Source: Streptomyces sp. NRRL B-1140
GTDB taxonomy: Bacteria > Actinomycetota > Actinomycetes > Streptomycetales > Streptomycetaceae
Length of the DNA: 64,000 nucleotides
Direction of reading: 5' to 3'
Assembly: GCF_001280065.1 (NCBI RefSeq)
Contig: NZ_LGEA01000001.1
Span: 372,001-436,000 of the forward strand
This document shows positions 36,526-46,100 of this stretch, in pieces. A model generated the notes under the pieces. It worked only from the letters and a program-made list of their open reading frames with translations, did no database searches and had not been told where the DNA came from. The first letter of the stretch is position 1. The number at the start of each line of letters is the position of its first letter. The translations under genes and the position numbers were made by a program.

Positions 36526-38016
36526 GTGCCTGCTGAGCCCTATTACCTGGGTGACAACCCGTCCAAGCCCGTGCCGTTCGACGGTGTGATCACCGCGTCG
36601 CACTACGTCGTTCCGCTCTTCGCGACCATGGACTGGGACCAGGTCCCGCGGGAGAAGGTCGTCGAGAACATCGCCGGCCTGCAGGATCCGGGCGGCAATC
36701 TCAACGACGAGATCATGATGTACATCCACGTCCCGTACTGCAAAAGCTTCTGCCACTACTGCAACTTCAACCGCTTTCACTACCCCAAGCAGGACTCGGA
36801 GCGGCTGGAGAAGTACACGGACTACCTGATCAAGGAAATCGACTGGTACATGCGCCAGCCGTATGTCCAGGCGCGCAAGTTCACCGGCATCTACATCGGC
36901 GGCGGAAGCCCGTCGACGCTGCCCACCTCGGCCATCGAGCGGCTCAGCTCACACCTCGCCAAGGTCATACCGAACTACGACTCCATCGAGAAGAGCTTCA
37001 CTGGCGAGCCCCGCACTCTGCGTCGGCCCGGCCTGCTCGAAGTGCTCAGGGACCAGGGCTGGGACCGCATCACGTTCGGCGTGGAGACCCTCAACCCGGA
37101 GATCCACCGCAAGATCGGCCGCCTGGACACCCGCGAGGACGTCGATGCGATCTTCGACCGGATGCGGGATCTCAACTACAAGGCCGACACGTGCGTCGAC
37201 ATGATGTACGACCTGCCCGGGCAGTCGCTGTTCGGCTTCCAGGACGAGCTGACCGAGTTGGTGGACAGCTACGACCCCACCGAGATCGACCTGTTCACGA
37301 CGATCTACCTGCCCTATCGGCCGCTGCACAAGATGATCCTGGACGGGCGGGTCGCCCAGCCGGGCAGCCCGTGGCAGTTGCTGGCGATGCGTGAGCACCT
37401 CTACGACTTCCTGTCCGAGAAGGGCTACCACAACACGATCGCGGAGACCTGGTCCAAGCGCAATGAGCGGAGCCAGTACCAGACCGCGCACTGTGCACGG
37501 CAGGACATCATCGGCATCGGCTGCGCGGCCCGCGGCAACGTCAAGGACATGGTGTCCATCAACCCGGAGAAGGTCGACGACTGGCAGAAGAACGTCGACG
37601 AGCACGGTGCCTCCACCGAGACCCTTCAGTCCATCGGGTACGAGGGCGTACTCGACCGGATCATGGTCATGTTCCCGCGCTACAAGCACCTCGACAAGTC
37701 GCTGCTCGGCGACTTCGGGGAGAAGGTCGATTCGGAGGTCTTCGAGCGGGTGCTGAACGTCATCGACGGGCACCTGGAGAACGGCACCGTCGAGGACGAA
37801 GGCGATCACTTCCGCGTCACCAAGCTCGGTGTCATCTGGCACGGCAATCTGCAGACGGACTACCTGCGCCACGCACTCAACACCGAGGGCGAGGTCCTCA
37901 TCGAACACCTCACGGAGGCGAAGGAGGACTTCGACAGGGAGGACCGCTTCGGGATCAACGAGCAGACGACGTTCATCAAGGAGAACGACGACCTGTATCC
38001 CAAGCTCATGAAGTGA
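36526..38016 (+). CDS. HemN-like radical SAM enzyme (class C-type methyltransferase / cyclopropanase candidate)
   Basis: 496 residues; GTG 36526 is preferred because GAGGAG lies 5 nt upstream. Cluster-binding CX3CX2C is Cys72-Cys76-Cys79 in HVPYCKSFCHYCNF; the fourth Cys found in coproporphyrinogen oxidase HemN is Phe81 here, as in HemN-like methyltransferases. The SAM-binding motif is YIGGGSPSTLP, and a HemN C-terminal domain follows (LGVIWHGNLQTDYL). Known HemN-like enzymes in natural-product pathways methylate sp2 carbons or form cyclopropanes, for example Jaw5 in jawsamycin and C10P in CC-1065. In an operon facing one PKS gene, chain methylation or cyclopropanation is the most attractive hypothesis. 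Confidence 0.88.
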   Translation: MPAEPYYLGDNPSKPVPFDGVITASHYVVPLFATMDWDQVPREKVVENIAGLQDPGGNLNDEIMMYIHVPYCKSFCHYCNFNRFHYPKQDSERLEKYTDYLIKEIDWYMRQPYVQARKFTGIYIGGGSPSTLPTSAIERLSSHLAKVIPNYDSIEKSFTGEPRTLRRPGLLEVLRDQGWDRITFGVETLNPEIHRKIGRLDTREDVDAIFDRMRDLNYKADTCVDMMYDLPGQSLFGFQDELTELVDSYDPTEIDLFTTIYLPYRPLHKMILDGRVAQPGSPWQLLAMREHLYDFLSEKGYHNTIAETWSKRNERSQYQTAHCARQDIIGIGCAARGNVKDMVSINPEKVDDWQKNVDEHGASTETLQSIGYEGVLDRIMVMFPRYKHLDKSLLGDFGEKVDSEVFERVLNVIDGHLENGTVEDEGDHFRVTKLGVIWHGNLQTDYLRHALNTEGEVLIEHLTEAKEDFDREDRFGINEQTTFIKENDDLYPKLMK

Positions 38017-38023
38017 GGCGAGG

Positions 38024-38893
38024 ATGAGGGAGATCACTGTCAGTGTCCCGTCGACGGGCGGTGCGCAACTCGTGCTGAAACTGTGGCGCGGCGATCGTGT
38101 CGATGCCCCGGTGGCGCTCGTGGTGCCGGCGATGGGAGCGCGGGGTGCCTTCTACGGGCCGCTCGCGAAGCGGCTGCACGCCACCGGGCTGCACGCCGCC
38201 GTACTCGACCTGAGAGGCCAGGGCGAGTCGACTCCGCGGCCTCGCCGCGGGGTGGGCGCGGGCTATCGCGAACTGGCCGAGGACGATCTCCCTGCTGCCG
38301 TCAGGGCCCTGCGCACCGAACTTCCACAGGCGCCCGTCGTACTCGTCGGGCACAGTCTCGGCGGTCAAGTCGCCCTGCTCGCAGCGGCCGCGGTCCCGAT
38401 GGACGGCGTGCGCGCCGTGGTGCTTGTTGCCTCGGGCTCGGTGTGGTGGCGCGGCTTCGGTGCCCTGCACGGGGTCCGGAATCTGGTCGGCGGTCAGCTC
38501 TTCGCCGTCGCCGCCACCCTGCTCGGCCACTGGCCGGGAGACAAGCTGGGCTTCGGAGGGCGCCAGTATCCAGGTGTGATGCGTGACTGGGCCCGCCAGG
38601 GGCGCAGCGGCCGCTACCGCCTGGAAAACAGCGACATCGACTACGAGGCGGCGCTGGCGGGCCTCGAGCTTCCGGTGCTCGCCATCGATGTGGAGCACGA
38701 TGTGCTTGCTCCGCCCGGAGCCGTGCAACACCTGCTCGGCAAACTCCCCGCCGCGACCGTGGACCGCTGGACATTCACGGACGACATGGCCGGGGGCAAG
38801 AGGCTGGATCACTTCCGCTGGGTCCGGCACAGTGAGGCACTCGCCGCACACATCGAGGACTGGACCGGCAAGACGCTCGAAGGAGGCGGCTGA
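38024..38893 (+). CDS. Alpha/beta hydrolase, possible discrete thioesterase
   Basis: 289 residues. Oxyanion region VVPAMGARGAFYGP, nucleophile elbow GHSLGG with Ser111, likely acid in VEHDVLAPPG and catalytic His in the KRLDHFRWVRHSE segment near the C terminus. The lid (residues ~140-200) is Trp/Gly-rich. No TE domain is present on the PKS, so this protein is a candidate for releasing or transferring the finished chain. An unrelated hydrolytic tailoring role is possible. It begins 7 bp after the radical SAM gene. Confidence 0.85.
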   Translation: MREITVSVPSTGGAQLVLKLWRGDRVDAPVALVVPAMGARGAFYGPLAKRLHATGLHAAVLDLRGQGESTPRPRRGVGAGYRELAEDDLPAAVRALRTELPQAPVVLVGHSLGGQVALLAAAAVPMDGVRAVVLVASGSVWWRGFGALHGVRNLVGGQLFAVAATLLGHWPGDKLGFGGRQYPGVMRDWARQGRSGRYRLENSDIDYEAALAGLELPVLAIDVEHDVLAPPGAVQHLLGKLPAATVDRWTFTDDMAGGKRLDHFRWVRHSEALAAHIEDWTGKTLEGGG

Positions 38894-38894
38894 C

Positions 38895-40133
38895 ATGGCA
38901 GCGGACATAGCGGTGATCGGCGGAGGCTGGTCGGGAATGGCTGCGGCTTGGCGACTGCAGCGGGCCGGCCACATGGTCTCGCTCTACGACGAGCAGGACC
39001 GGCTCGGCGGTCGTTCGGCCAGTGTGCAACTGGGCGACCGCATGCTGACCGCAGGAGGCAAGAACATCGGGCGGAAGTATTCCGCATTCCGCTCGTTTGC
39101 CGCCGAACTGGGTTGTACCGACTGGGAGTTCTTCGGCATCAACTCTACCCGCAGCGACGGTGGCCGGGACCGGACCATCGATTCCACCAGGAAGCTCTCT
39201 TCGCTCTTTCACCTGCTGAAGGACATCCCTGCCCGGGACTTGGGCCGCGGCCTGAGGGTCGTGCGGGCGGTCCGTACCCGGGACGAGAACCGCTTCCTCG
39301 GAGGACCCGGCCTGACGGCTATGGCCGCGAAGCACGGCGACCCCACCCTCGCCGAGTACTTCGGTCCGACCCTGCGCAAAAAGCTGATCCGGTCGTTGAC
39401 GGTGCGGATGAACGGCGCTGAGGACGATGAGGTGCACCTGGAGTGCTTCGGCACCCATCTCGGCATGGTGATGGATACCTTCGAGCAGCTCAGCAGCGGT
39501 TTCGGGGAACTCTTCGAACAGTTCGGGAAGTACGTCTCCTTCCGCGGCGGCACGCGGGTCACGGACCTGGAGGCCCTGCGCGGGCAGCACGACGCGGTGG
39601 TCGTCGCTCTGCCCGCGCACGCGGCCGCCTCACTCCTGGATCCTGCGGCTCAGGGTCTGGCGGAAGAGCTGCGCGGAGTCCGCTATTTCCCGGCCGCCGT
39701 GATCCTCGCCGAGTACGACCGCCCGGCCTTCGGGGCGCGGGAACGCGCGTTCGTGCAGCCGGCCGGTTCACCGTTGAGCAACATCGGCGCCTACGGTGTC
39801 AGTGACCGCCACATCGTGCGCTACACCTTCTCGGGTCGGGCTCACCGCGCCGCTGAACGTTCCGATGAAGAGCTGATCGAGCTCGCCGAGGCCCAGCTCG
39901 GCAAGCAGACCGGCCGGGTGGGCGCCCGGCGGATCGCCATGGTCGTGAAGCGCTGGGAGCATGCCTACTGCGGCTACAGCCGTCACCACAGCGCACGGCT
40001 CGCTCGCATCGACCGGGCCGTGAACAGTCTGGACAAGCTGGAGCTGACAGGCGACTACCGCCGCGGTGCGTCCATCGAGGCATGCTTCCGTGCCGGCTAC
40101 GAGAACGCCGACAAATTGCTCAGGGTGCTGTGA
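38895..40133 (+). CDS. FAD-dependent amine-oxidase-family oxidoreductase
   Basis: 412 residues from ATG 38895 with AGGAGG 8 nt upstream. Dinucleotide motif IAVIGGGWSGMAAAWRLQRAG, then the family YDEQDRLGGRSASV motif, place it with flavin amine oxidases, protoporphyrinogen oxidases and phytoene-desaturase-like enzymes. The middle (LVRMNGAEDDEVHLECFG-like helical part) is the substrate domain. Such enzymes desaturate carbon chains or oxidise amines, so it could introduce double bonds into the polyketide or fatty chain. It overlaps the hydratase gene by one base (TGATG). Confidence 0.87.
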   Translation: MAADIAVIGGGWSGMAAAWRLQRAGHMVSLYDEQDRLGGRSASVQLGDRMLTAGGKNIGRKYSAFRSFAAELGCTDWEFFGINSTRSDGGRDRTIDSTRKLSSLFHLLKDIPARDLGRGLRVVRAVRTRDENRFLGGPGLTAMAAKHGDPTLAEYFGPTLRKKLIRSLTVRMNGAEDDEVHLECFGTHLGMVMDTFEQLSSGFGELFEQFGKYVSFRGGTRVTDLEALRGQHDAVVVALPAHAAASLLDPAAQGLAEELRGVRYFPAAVILAEYDRPAFGARERAFVQPAGSPLSNIGAYGVSDRHIVRYTFSGRAHRAAERSDEELIELAEAQLGKQTGRVGARRIAMVVKRWEHAYCGYSRHHSARLARIDRAVNSLDKLELTGDYRRGASIEACFRAGYENADKLLRVL

Positions 40134-40930
40134 TGGACCCTCTGGTGCTCGTGGAGGACATCGGGAAATCGGGCGACAACGCAATCCTGACGCTGAACCG
40201 CCCTGATGCGGGCAACGCGATGAACCATGCCCTCCTGACGGAACTGGCGGCGAAGACGAAGGAACTGTCCGGGCGCAAGGGAGTGCTCGTCACCGGCGCA
40301 GGTCGGGACTTCTCCCGCGGCGGTGATCTGCGGGAGATGAACGAGCGGCTGAACGATCCGGCAGTCGACTCGCGTGCGTACAGCTATGAGCTGACCGACC
40401 TGCTGGCAGCGGCGATCCGCAACATCAGGGCGCTTCCCTGCCCCGTTGTCGCCGCCGTCAACGGACAGGCTGCAGGGGCCGGCATGTCCCTCGCCCTCGC
40501 CTGCGATCTGCGGATCGCCTCACGTCGCGCGGCGCTCCACATCGCCTACGGCGCGCTGGGCGCCTCCACCGACGGAGGTATGTCCTGGTTCCTGCCCCGC
40601 TTGGTCGGGCACGGCCGTGCCGTGGAGCTTCTCCTGGAACAGCCCATTCTGCGCGCGCCACGCGCCGCCGAACTGGGCCTGGTCACCGAGGTCGTTCCCC
40701 CGGAGGAACTGCGAGAGCACGCGTTGCGCCGACTCCAAACGCTGTCCCGCGTGGCCCCGCACACTGCCCGCAGCGCGAAGCGCCTGCTGGATATCGCACT
40801 GCATACACCCTTGGAGGAGCATCTCGTCGCCGAACACGCCCTCTTCGCCGACGGCGCCGTCTCCGCGGACCTGCGCGCCGGGATCGGTGCGTTGCTGGCG
40901 GGAGAGACCCCTGAGTTCCGGGGCCGCTGA
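40133..40930 (+). CDS. Enoyl-CoA hydratase/isomerase family protein
   Basis: 265 residues. Crotonase landmarks: LTLNRPDAGNAMNHALL, the oxyanion-hole segments VTGAGRDFSRGGDLREM and AAVNGQAAGAGMSLALACD. The second catalytic Glu of classical hydratases is not obvious: the region reads YGALGASTDGGMSWFLPRLVG, where the family often has GxxPDxGxxxxLPRxVG. It may therefore be an isomerase or a PKS-associated ECH2-like decarboxylase/hydratase. It is coupled to the FAD enzyme gene. Confidence 0.85.
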   Translation: MDPLVLVEDIGKSGDNAILTLNRPDAGNAMNHALLTELAAKTKELSGRKGVLVTGAGRDFSRGGDLREMNERLNDPAVDSRAYSYELTDLLAAAIRNIRALPCPVVAAVNGQAAGAGMSLALACDLRIASRRAALHIAYGALGASTDGGMSWFLPRLVGHGRAVELLLEQPILRAPRAAELGLVTEVVPPEELREHALRRLQTLSRVAPHTARSAKRLLDIALHTPLEEHLVAEHALFADGAVSADLRAGIGALLAGETPEFRGR

Positions 40931-41486
40931 CTCCACGGTCCGGTTCGCACGGTTCGCAGACGACTGCGCGGGCCGGATGCCGCAGGCGCAGAAGCGGCAT
41001 GTCAGGTCGCAGACCCGAGCCTGGGTCCAGGAATCTCTCGTACGCGCATGTGGCGGCCGGCCGGTGACGGTGCGGCCGGACAGCAATGGAAAACCGCATG
41101 CCTCCTGCGACGGCCGCGAACTGTTCGTCAGCTGGAGCCATTCGGACGCGGTGGCCGTGCTCGCGTTCTCCTGGGAAACCCCGATCGGTGTGGACGTGGA
41201 GCGTGTCCGGTCGCGCCGCAACCTTCCCGAACTGGCCACATCCTGCCTTACCCCGGGGGAACTCGCATACTGGCAACAGCGGCCCACAGCCGCCCGCTTC
41301 ACCCGTCTGTGGGCTCGCAAGGAGGCAATCCTCAAGGTCCGAGGCGAGGGCTTTCCCGCTCTGCTCGACACGGTGTGCACGCTGCGAGAGCCGGTGCACG
41401 ACCTGGTGGCCCCGCCTGGATACCGTGCCGCGGTCGCCGTGGGGTCTGTTCAGCTCCCGTACGAAGAAAGGCTCAACCATGCCTGA
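40887..41486 (+). CDS. Sfp-type 4'-phosphopantetheinyl transferase
   Basis: About 199 residues if GTG 40887 is used (44-bp overlap with the hydratase); ATG 40977 would give 169. The longer form fits the family better. Motifs: NGKPHAS, the SWSHS variant of the NLSHS motif, magnesium site IGVDVERVRS and LWARKEAILKVRGEGFP. It transfers phosphopantetheine from CoA to the Ser of carrier proteins, here Ser41 of the discrete ACP and Ser1913 of the PKS. Presence of its own PPTase supports an autonomous cluster. Its stop overlaps the next KS gene by 8 bp. Confidence 0.88.
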   Translation: MRCWRERPLSSGAADSTVRFARFADDCAGRMPQAQKRHVRSQTRAWVQESLVRACGGRPVTVRPDSNGKPHASCDGRELFVSWSHSDAVAVLAFSWETPIGVDVERVRSRRNLPELATSCLTPGELAYWQQRPTAARFTRLWARKEAILKVRGEGFPALLDTVCTLREPVHDLVAPPGYRAAVAVGSVQLPYEERLNHA

Positions 41487-43143
41487 GGACAGCGCCGGCC
41501 CGCTCCGCCGGGCGATGGAGACCATCCGCTCACTGCGCGCCGAGTTGAACGCGGCCCGTGGCACCCGGCGCATCGCCGTGGTGGGGGCGGCGCTGCGCGC
41601 GCCCGGTGGCATCAAGGACCGGGCGGGCTACTGGGCGGCCCTGATGGCTGCGGATGACCTGACCGGGAACTATCCCGCAGACCGGCCGAAGCCGGGACCG
41701 GCCGAACGCGGCGGGTACCTGACCGACGCACTCGCTTTTGACGCGGACTTCTTCGGCATCTCACCGAGGGAGGCACGGAACCTGGATCCGCAGCACCGGC
41801 TGCTGCTCGAAGTGGCCTGGGAGGCTTTCGAGGACGCTGCGATTCCGCCTGAGACGGTTGCCGGGTCAGCCGGCGTATACGTCGGCATCACCGGTCAGGA
41901 CCACCGGTCCTGGGCTGAGGAGGACCCGAGCCCGTCCTGGCTGATCGGCAACGGGCACTGCTTCGCTGCGGGACGCCTCGCGCACACCCTGGGCCTGGGC
42001 GGGCCCGCGCTTGCGATCGACACGGCGTGCTCTTCCTCACTGGTCGCCATCCACCAGGCCGCCCGCGCGCTCACCGCCGGCGACTGCGACGTGGCGCTGG
42101 CCGGCGGCGTCAATCTGATTCTCGGCCCGCGCTCCACCATGGACATCAGCCGCACTTCGGCACTGTCTCCCGACGGCCGTTGCCGCCCCTTCGACGCGAG
42201 CGCCAACGGGTTCGTTCGCGGGGAAGGGTGCGGGATGCTGATCCTCAAGCGCCTTCCCGACGCGGAACGCGACGGTGACCGGGTGCTCGGCGTCATCGAA
42301 GGAGTCGGCATCAACCATGACGGCAACTCCACCGGCTTCACCGCGCCAGATGTCGATGCTCAGCGCCGGCTGATCGAGTCGGTCTTGGCCACTTCCGGCC
42401 GTACCTGCTCCGACGTCGGCTACCTGGAGGCGCACGGGACCGGGACGGCGCTCGGCGATCCGATCGAACTGTCCGCCGCAGCAGAGGCGCTGGGCGGGAA
42501 CCGCACCTGGCATGTCGGCTCGGTCAAGTCCGTCATCGGGCACACCGAGGCGGCCGCCGGGGTGCTCGGCCTGCTCAAAGTGTTGCTGGTGCTCGAGCAC
42601 TCCACGGTGCCGCCGCAAGGCGGTTTCGGCAAGCTCAACCCGCGGATCGAGGAGCGCGGGGGTTTCGTGGTACCGCGTTCCGCCGTGCCCCTGGACGCCG
42701 CGGCGGGGCGCCTCGCGGCGGTCAGCTCGTTCGGCATGAGCGGCACCAACGCACATGCGCTCCTCTCAGGCCCGGTGCCGGCGGCCCGGAGAGTGGAGCC
42801 GACGGACGGGTTCCTGGTCTCGGCCCATACGGACGAGGCCCTGCGGGCGCTGGCCGACCGCTACGCCGCCGCGCTCCCGGATGACGACGCGGCCTTCGCG
42901 GCCTTCGCCAGTACCGTGACTCGCGGCCGCACTCGGCTGCGCAAGGCCGTGTGGGCCAAGGCCGGCACTCCCGCACAAGCCCGCGAGGCGCTGCGGGCGC
43001 TCGCTGCCGGTGTGCCGGATGCCCGTGTCCAGCCGCTGACCGATGACGACGCCCTGCCCGAACCGCACCCGGGCCGCATGGTGGTGACGGTACCCGGCTA
43101 TCCCTGGCAGCGCCGCCCCTTCAGTCTGCAGCCGCTCTCCTGA
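41479..43143 (+). CDS. Stand-alone type I ketosynthase lacking an AT domain
   Basis: 554 residues from ATG 41479. Residues 1-30 (LRRAMETIRSLRAELNAAR) form a coiled-coil N-terminal docking-like helix. Residues ~31-430 are a complete modular-type KS with Cys184 in DTACSSSL, His319 in EAHGTGT and His355 in SVIGHTEAAAG. Residues ~430-535 are a linker, and the protein ends VVTVPGYPWQRRPFSLQPLS, the post-AT linker motif (YPWQRxRF) that normally follows an acyltransferase domain, which is absent. It may be a deletion derivative of a KS-AT module that works in trans with another AT, or a dedicated starter or coupling KS. Last gene of the operon. Confidence 0.88.
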   Translation: MPEDSAGPLRRAMETIRSLRAELNAARGTRRIAVVGAALRAPGGIKDRAGYWAALMAADDLTGNYPADRPKPGPAERGGYLTDALAFDADFFGISPREARNLDPQHRLLLEVAWEAFEDAAIPPETVAGSAGVYVGITGQDHRSWAEEDPSPSWLIGNGHCFAAGRLAHTLGLGGPALAIDTACSSSLVAIHQAARALTAGDCDVALAGGVNLILGPRSTMDISRTSALSPDGRCRPFDASANGFVRGEGCGMLILKRLPDAERDGDRVLGVIEGVGINHDGNSTGFTAPDVDAQRRLIESVLATSGRTCSDVGYLEAHGTGTALGDPIELSAAAEALGGNRTWHVGSVKSVIGHTEAAAGVLGLLKVLLVLEHSTVPPQGGFGKLNPRIEERGGFVVPRSAVPLDAAAGRLAAVSSFGMSGTNAHALLSGPVPAARRVEPTDGFLVSAHTDEALRALADRYAAALPDDDAAFAAFASTVTRGRTRLRKAVWAKAGTPAQAREALRALAAGVPDARVQPLTDDDALPEPHPGRMVVTVPGYPWQRRPFSLQPLS

Positions 43144-43152
43144 TGCATCGGC

Positions 43153-43192
43153 CGACCGCCTGACGTACGCCCAACCGTACGTCAGGCGGTCG
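43153..43192. terminator. Bidirectional hairpin between the KS and PKS genes
   Basis: Perfect 17-bp stem CGACCGCCTGACGTACG / CGTACGTCAGGCGGTCG with a 6-nt loop, lying between convergent stops at 43143 and 43200. Confidence 0.9.
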
Positions 43193-43199
43193 AGTCCGC

Positions 43200-46100
43200 T
43201 CAGTCGTTCGCGCCGACCAGCGCGGTGAGCGCGGGTACCAGCCGCGCCAGCGTCCCGTGCTTCCACAGCAGGGTCGGGCTGAGCCGCAGTCCCAGAGCCG
43301 TCTCCAGCCGGGAGCGCAGCTCCAGGGACATCAGGGAGTCCATGCCGAGCGAGCGCAGTGGCACATCGGGAGTGATCTTCTCAGGGGCGAGCCGGAGCAC
43401 CAGCGCCGCCTCGTCACGGGTGAGGGCAGCGACCTGCTCGGCCGAGAGGTTGCCCGGCCCGGCCGGCACTGTGGCGGCTCCGGTGGCGGCGAGTGGCTGC
43501 CAGCTCGGCAGAGCCGCAGCAGCCGGATACATCTCCAACCAGCGCGCAGGGTCCAGTGCGAGGCAGCCGACCACGTCCTCATCGGCTGCGAGGAACCGAT
43601 GGAGGGCGCTCCAGCACTCTGCGGGCGTGATGGATCCCAGTCCACGCGCTGCGAGCCGGTCAGACCCCTCCGCGGCCAGTCCGCCCCCGGAAACCGGGCC
43701 CCATTGGACGCTCAGCGCGGGCAGGCCGGCGGCACGGCGTTCGCGGGCGAGCGAGTCCAGGGCGGAGTTGGCCGCCGCATAGGCCGCCTGACCCGCGGTA
43801 CCGACGTAGGCGGCGGCCGAGGAGAACAAGACGAACAGGTCGAGTCCGTCCGCCGCGGTGAGCTCGTGCAGTACCCGGGCCCCGTCTGCCTTGGGGCGCA
43901 GCGCCCGGTCGATCAGGGCGGAGTCCACGTTGGCCAGGGTGGCGTCGGCGAGCACTCCCGCGGCGTGGAAGACACCGCGCAGCGGCGGCAGCCCGGAGCG
44001 GATCTCGTCCAGCACCACACGCATCCGGACCGGATCCGCGACGTCCGCGGACCAGATCTCCACCTGGGTGCCGCCGCGCCGAATGGCATCGATACGGGCC
44101 ATGTCCTCAGGACTCCTCGGCCCGCCGCGGCTGAGGAGGGCAAGCGCGCCGGCGCCATGGGCGGCGAGGTGTTCGGACAGAGAGAGACCGAGGGCGCCGA
44201 GCCCTCCGGTGATCAGATAGGTGCCGCCCGGGCGGAACCGGTCACCGGGCAGTGGCTCGGGAGCCACCTCCACTGGTGACGACGTGATCACCAGTTTGCC
44301 GATGTGCTCGCCGCGGGCCATCGTGCGGAACGCTCCCTCGGCGTCCGCGAAGCGGAACTCCCGCACCGGCAGCGGCGTGAATTCGCCGGCCGCCAGCAGA
44401 CGCCATACGGTCCCCAGGACGCTTGCGAACCGCTCGGGGTGGCGACGCAGCAGCCCGGCGATGTCCACCGCGGACACGGTGACCGCCTTGCGGAAGGCGC
44501 CGAGCCCGATCGTGCTCTCGGCGTAGATGTCCCGCTTGCCGACCTCGATGAAGCGACCGTCTTCGGCCAGCACATCGAGGCCCAGCGTAAGGGCGGCGCC
44601 GGACAGCGAGTTGAGCACAACGTCCACACCTCGCCCGCCCGTCGCCTCGCGCACCTGCCCCGCCCAGTCGAGTGAGCGCGAGTCGAAGACGTGTCGGATG
44701 CCGAGGCCGCGCAGGTAGGCCCGCTTCTCCTCTGTGCCGGCGGTGGCGATGACCTCGGCACCTGCCCTGCGTGCCACCTGGAGCGCGGCCAGCCCGAGCC
44801 CGCCGGTGGCGGAGTGCACGAGGACGGTCTCGCCCGGGCTGAGCCGGGCCCGGTCGATCAGCGCGTACCAGGCGGTGACCAGCACCATGGGCAGCGCTGC
44901 CGCCTGCGCGTCGGTCAGCCCTTCGGGCACGGGTACCACGTGCCGTGCGTCCGCGGTCACCTCGGAGCCGAGCGCCCCGAACGCGCAGGCCACCACCTGG
45001 TCGCCAGGGGCGATACCGGTCACGTCGGCCCCGACGGCGGTGACCACGCCGGCGCACTCCAGCCCCAGGAGCGAACGGTCCCATGAGGCGTCCGGGTAGA
45101 CGCCGAGGGCCTTCATCACATCGATGAAGTTGAGGGCTGAGGCCGAGGTGCGGACGGTGACCTGACCGGCCCGCGGTGTCGTCGTCTCCAGGGGCCGCGC
45201 AGCAAGCGTCTCGAAACTACCGGGACGGGCAACAGTGAGCCGGAACGGCCGCTCACCGCCGCTTCGGGTGGCAGGCGGCAGTGTGGGGCCGCCCCCGCGC
45301 GTTCGCCGTCCGACCAGCCGTTGCCCGTCGTGCAGCGCAACGCGGTCGTCGGTCGCGGCCAGCTCGTCGGCGTCGAACTCTCCGGTGATCAGGCGCGCTC
45401 CCAACTGGGGATGCTCGGCCTGCACCACGGAGACGAACCCTTCGTAGGGGCCGGCCTCCCGCGCCACGACTGCCAGCCGTGCGGCTGGGTTCGCTGCGAG
45501 CGTGCGGCGTACGAGACTGGCCAGTTCGGCCAATCCATCGCGGGCATCATCAGGGGCGATGAAGACAATCACGTCGGCCCGGTCGAGTGCCACGCCCTCG
45601 GGCACCGGCCCTGGCAGTCGTGCCGGATCACCGTGCCAGTACACCGACCCGGGCTGACCGGGCGTGCGCTCCTGGGCCTCCATGACCGTGCGGAACACCA
45701 ACCGGTCCGCGTCGCCCGTCTGTCCCGCGCTCTGCGGCAATCCGGCGAGCACCACTCCGTCCAGACGTCCGAGCGGTATCCCGTCCTCGGTGAACACTGC
45801 GATGTCCACACCGTGTTCGCCTCGCCGGGCGTGGACGAGAAGCCGGTCTGGCACCTGGGCCGGCAGAACGGCGGTCGCCACCGCGACCGGCAGACAGGGG
45901 CCCTCGGTCACCACCAGCGCAGCCTGAAGCACGCCGTCCCACAGCACGGGGTGCACGGCTCCGGCGAGCCGCCCCGACCGGCTGCCGGCCGGCAGCGCCA
46001 CGCTGACCAGCGCCTCGCCGTCCCCCAGCCGTGCCTCGTTGACCGTCTGGAAGGCGGGGCCGTACGGCAGACCGCGGGAGGCACAGCGGCGATAGAAGTC

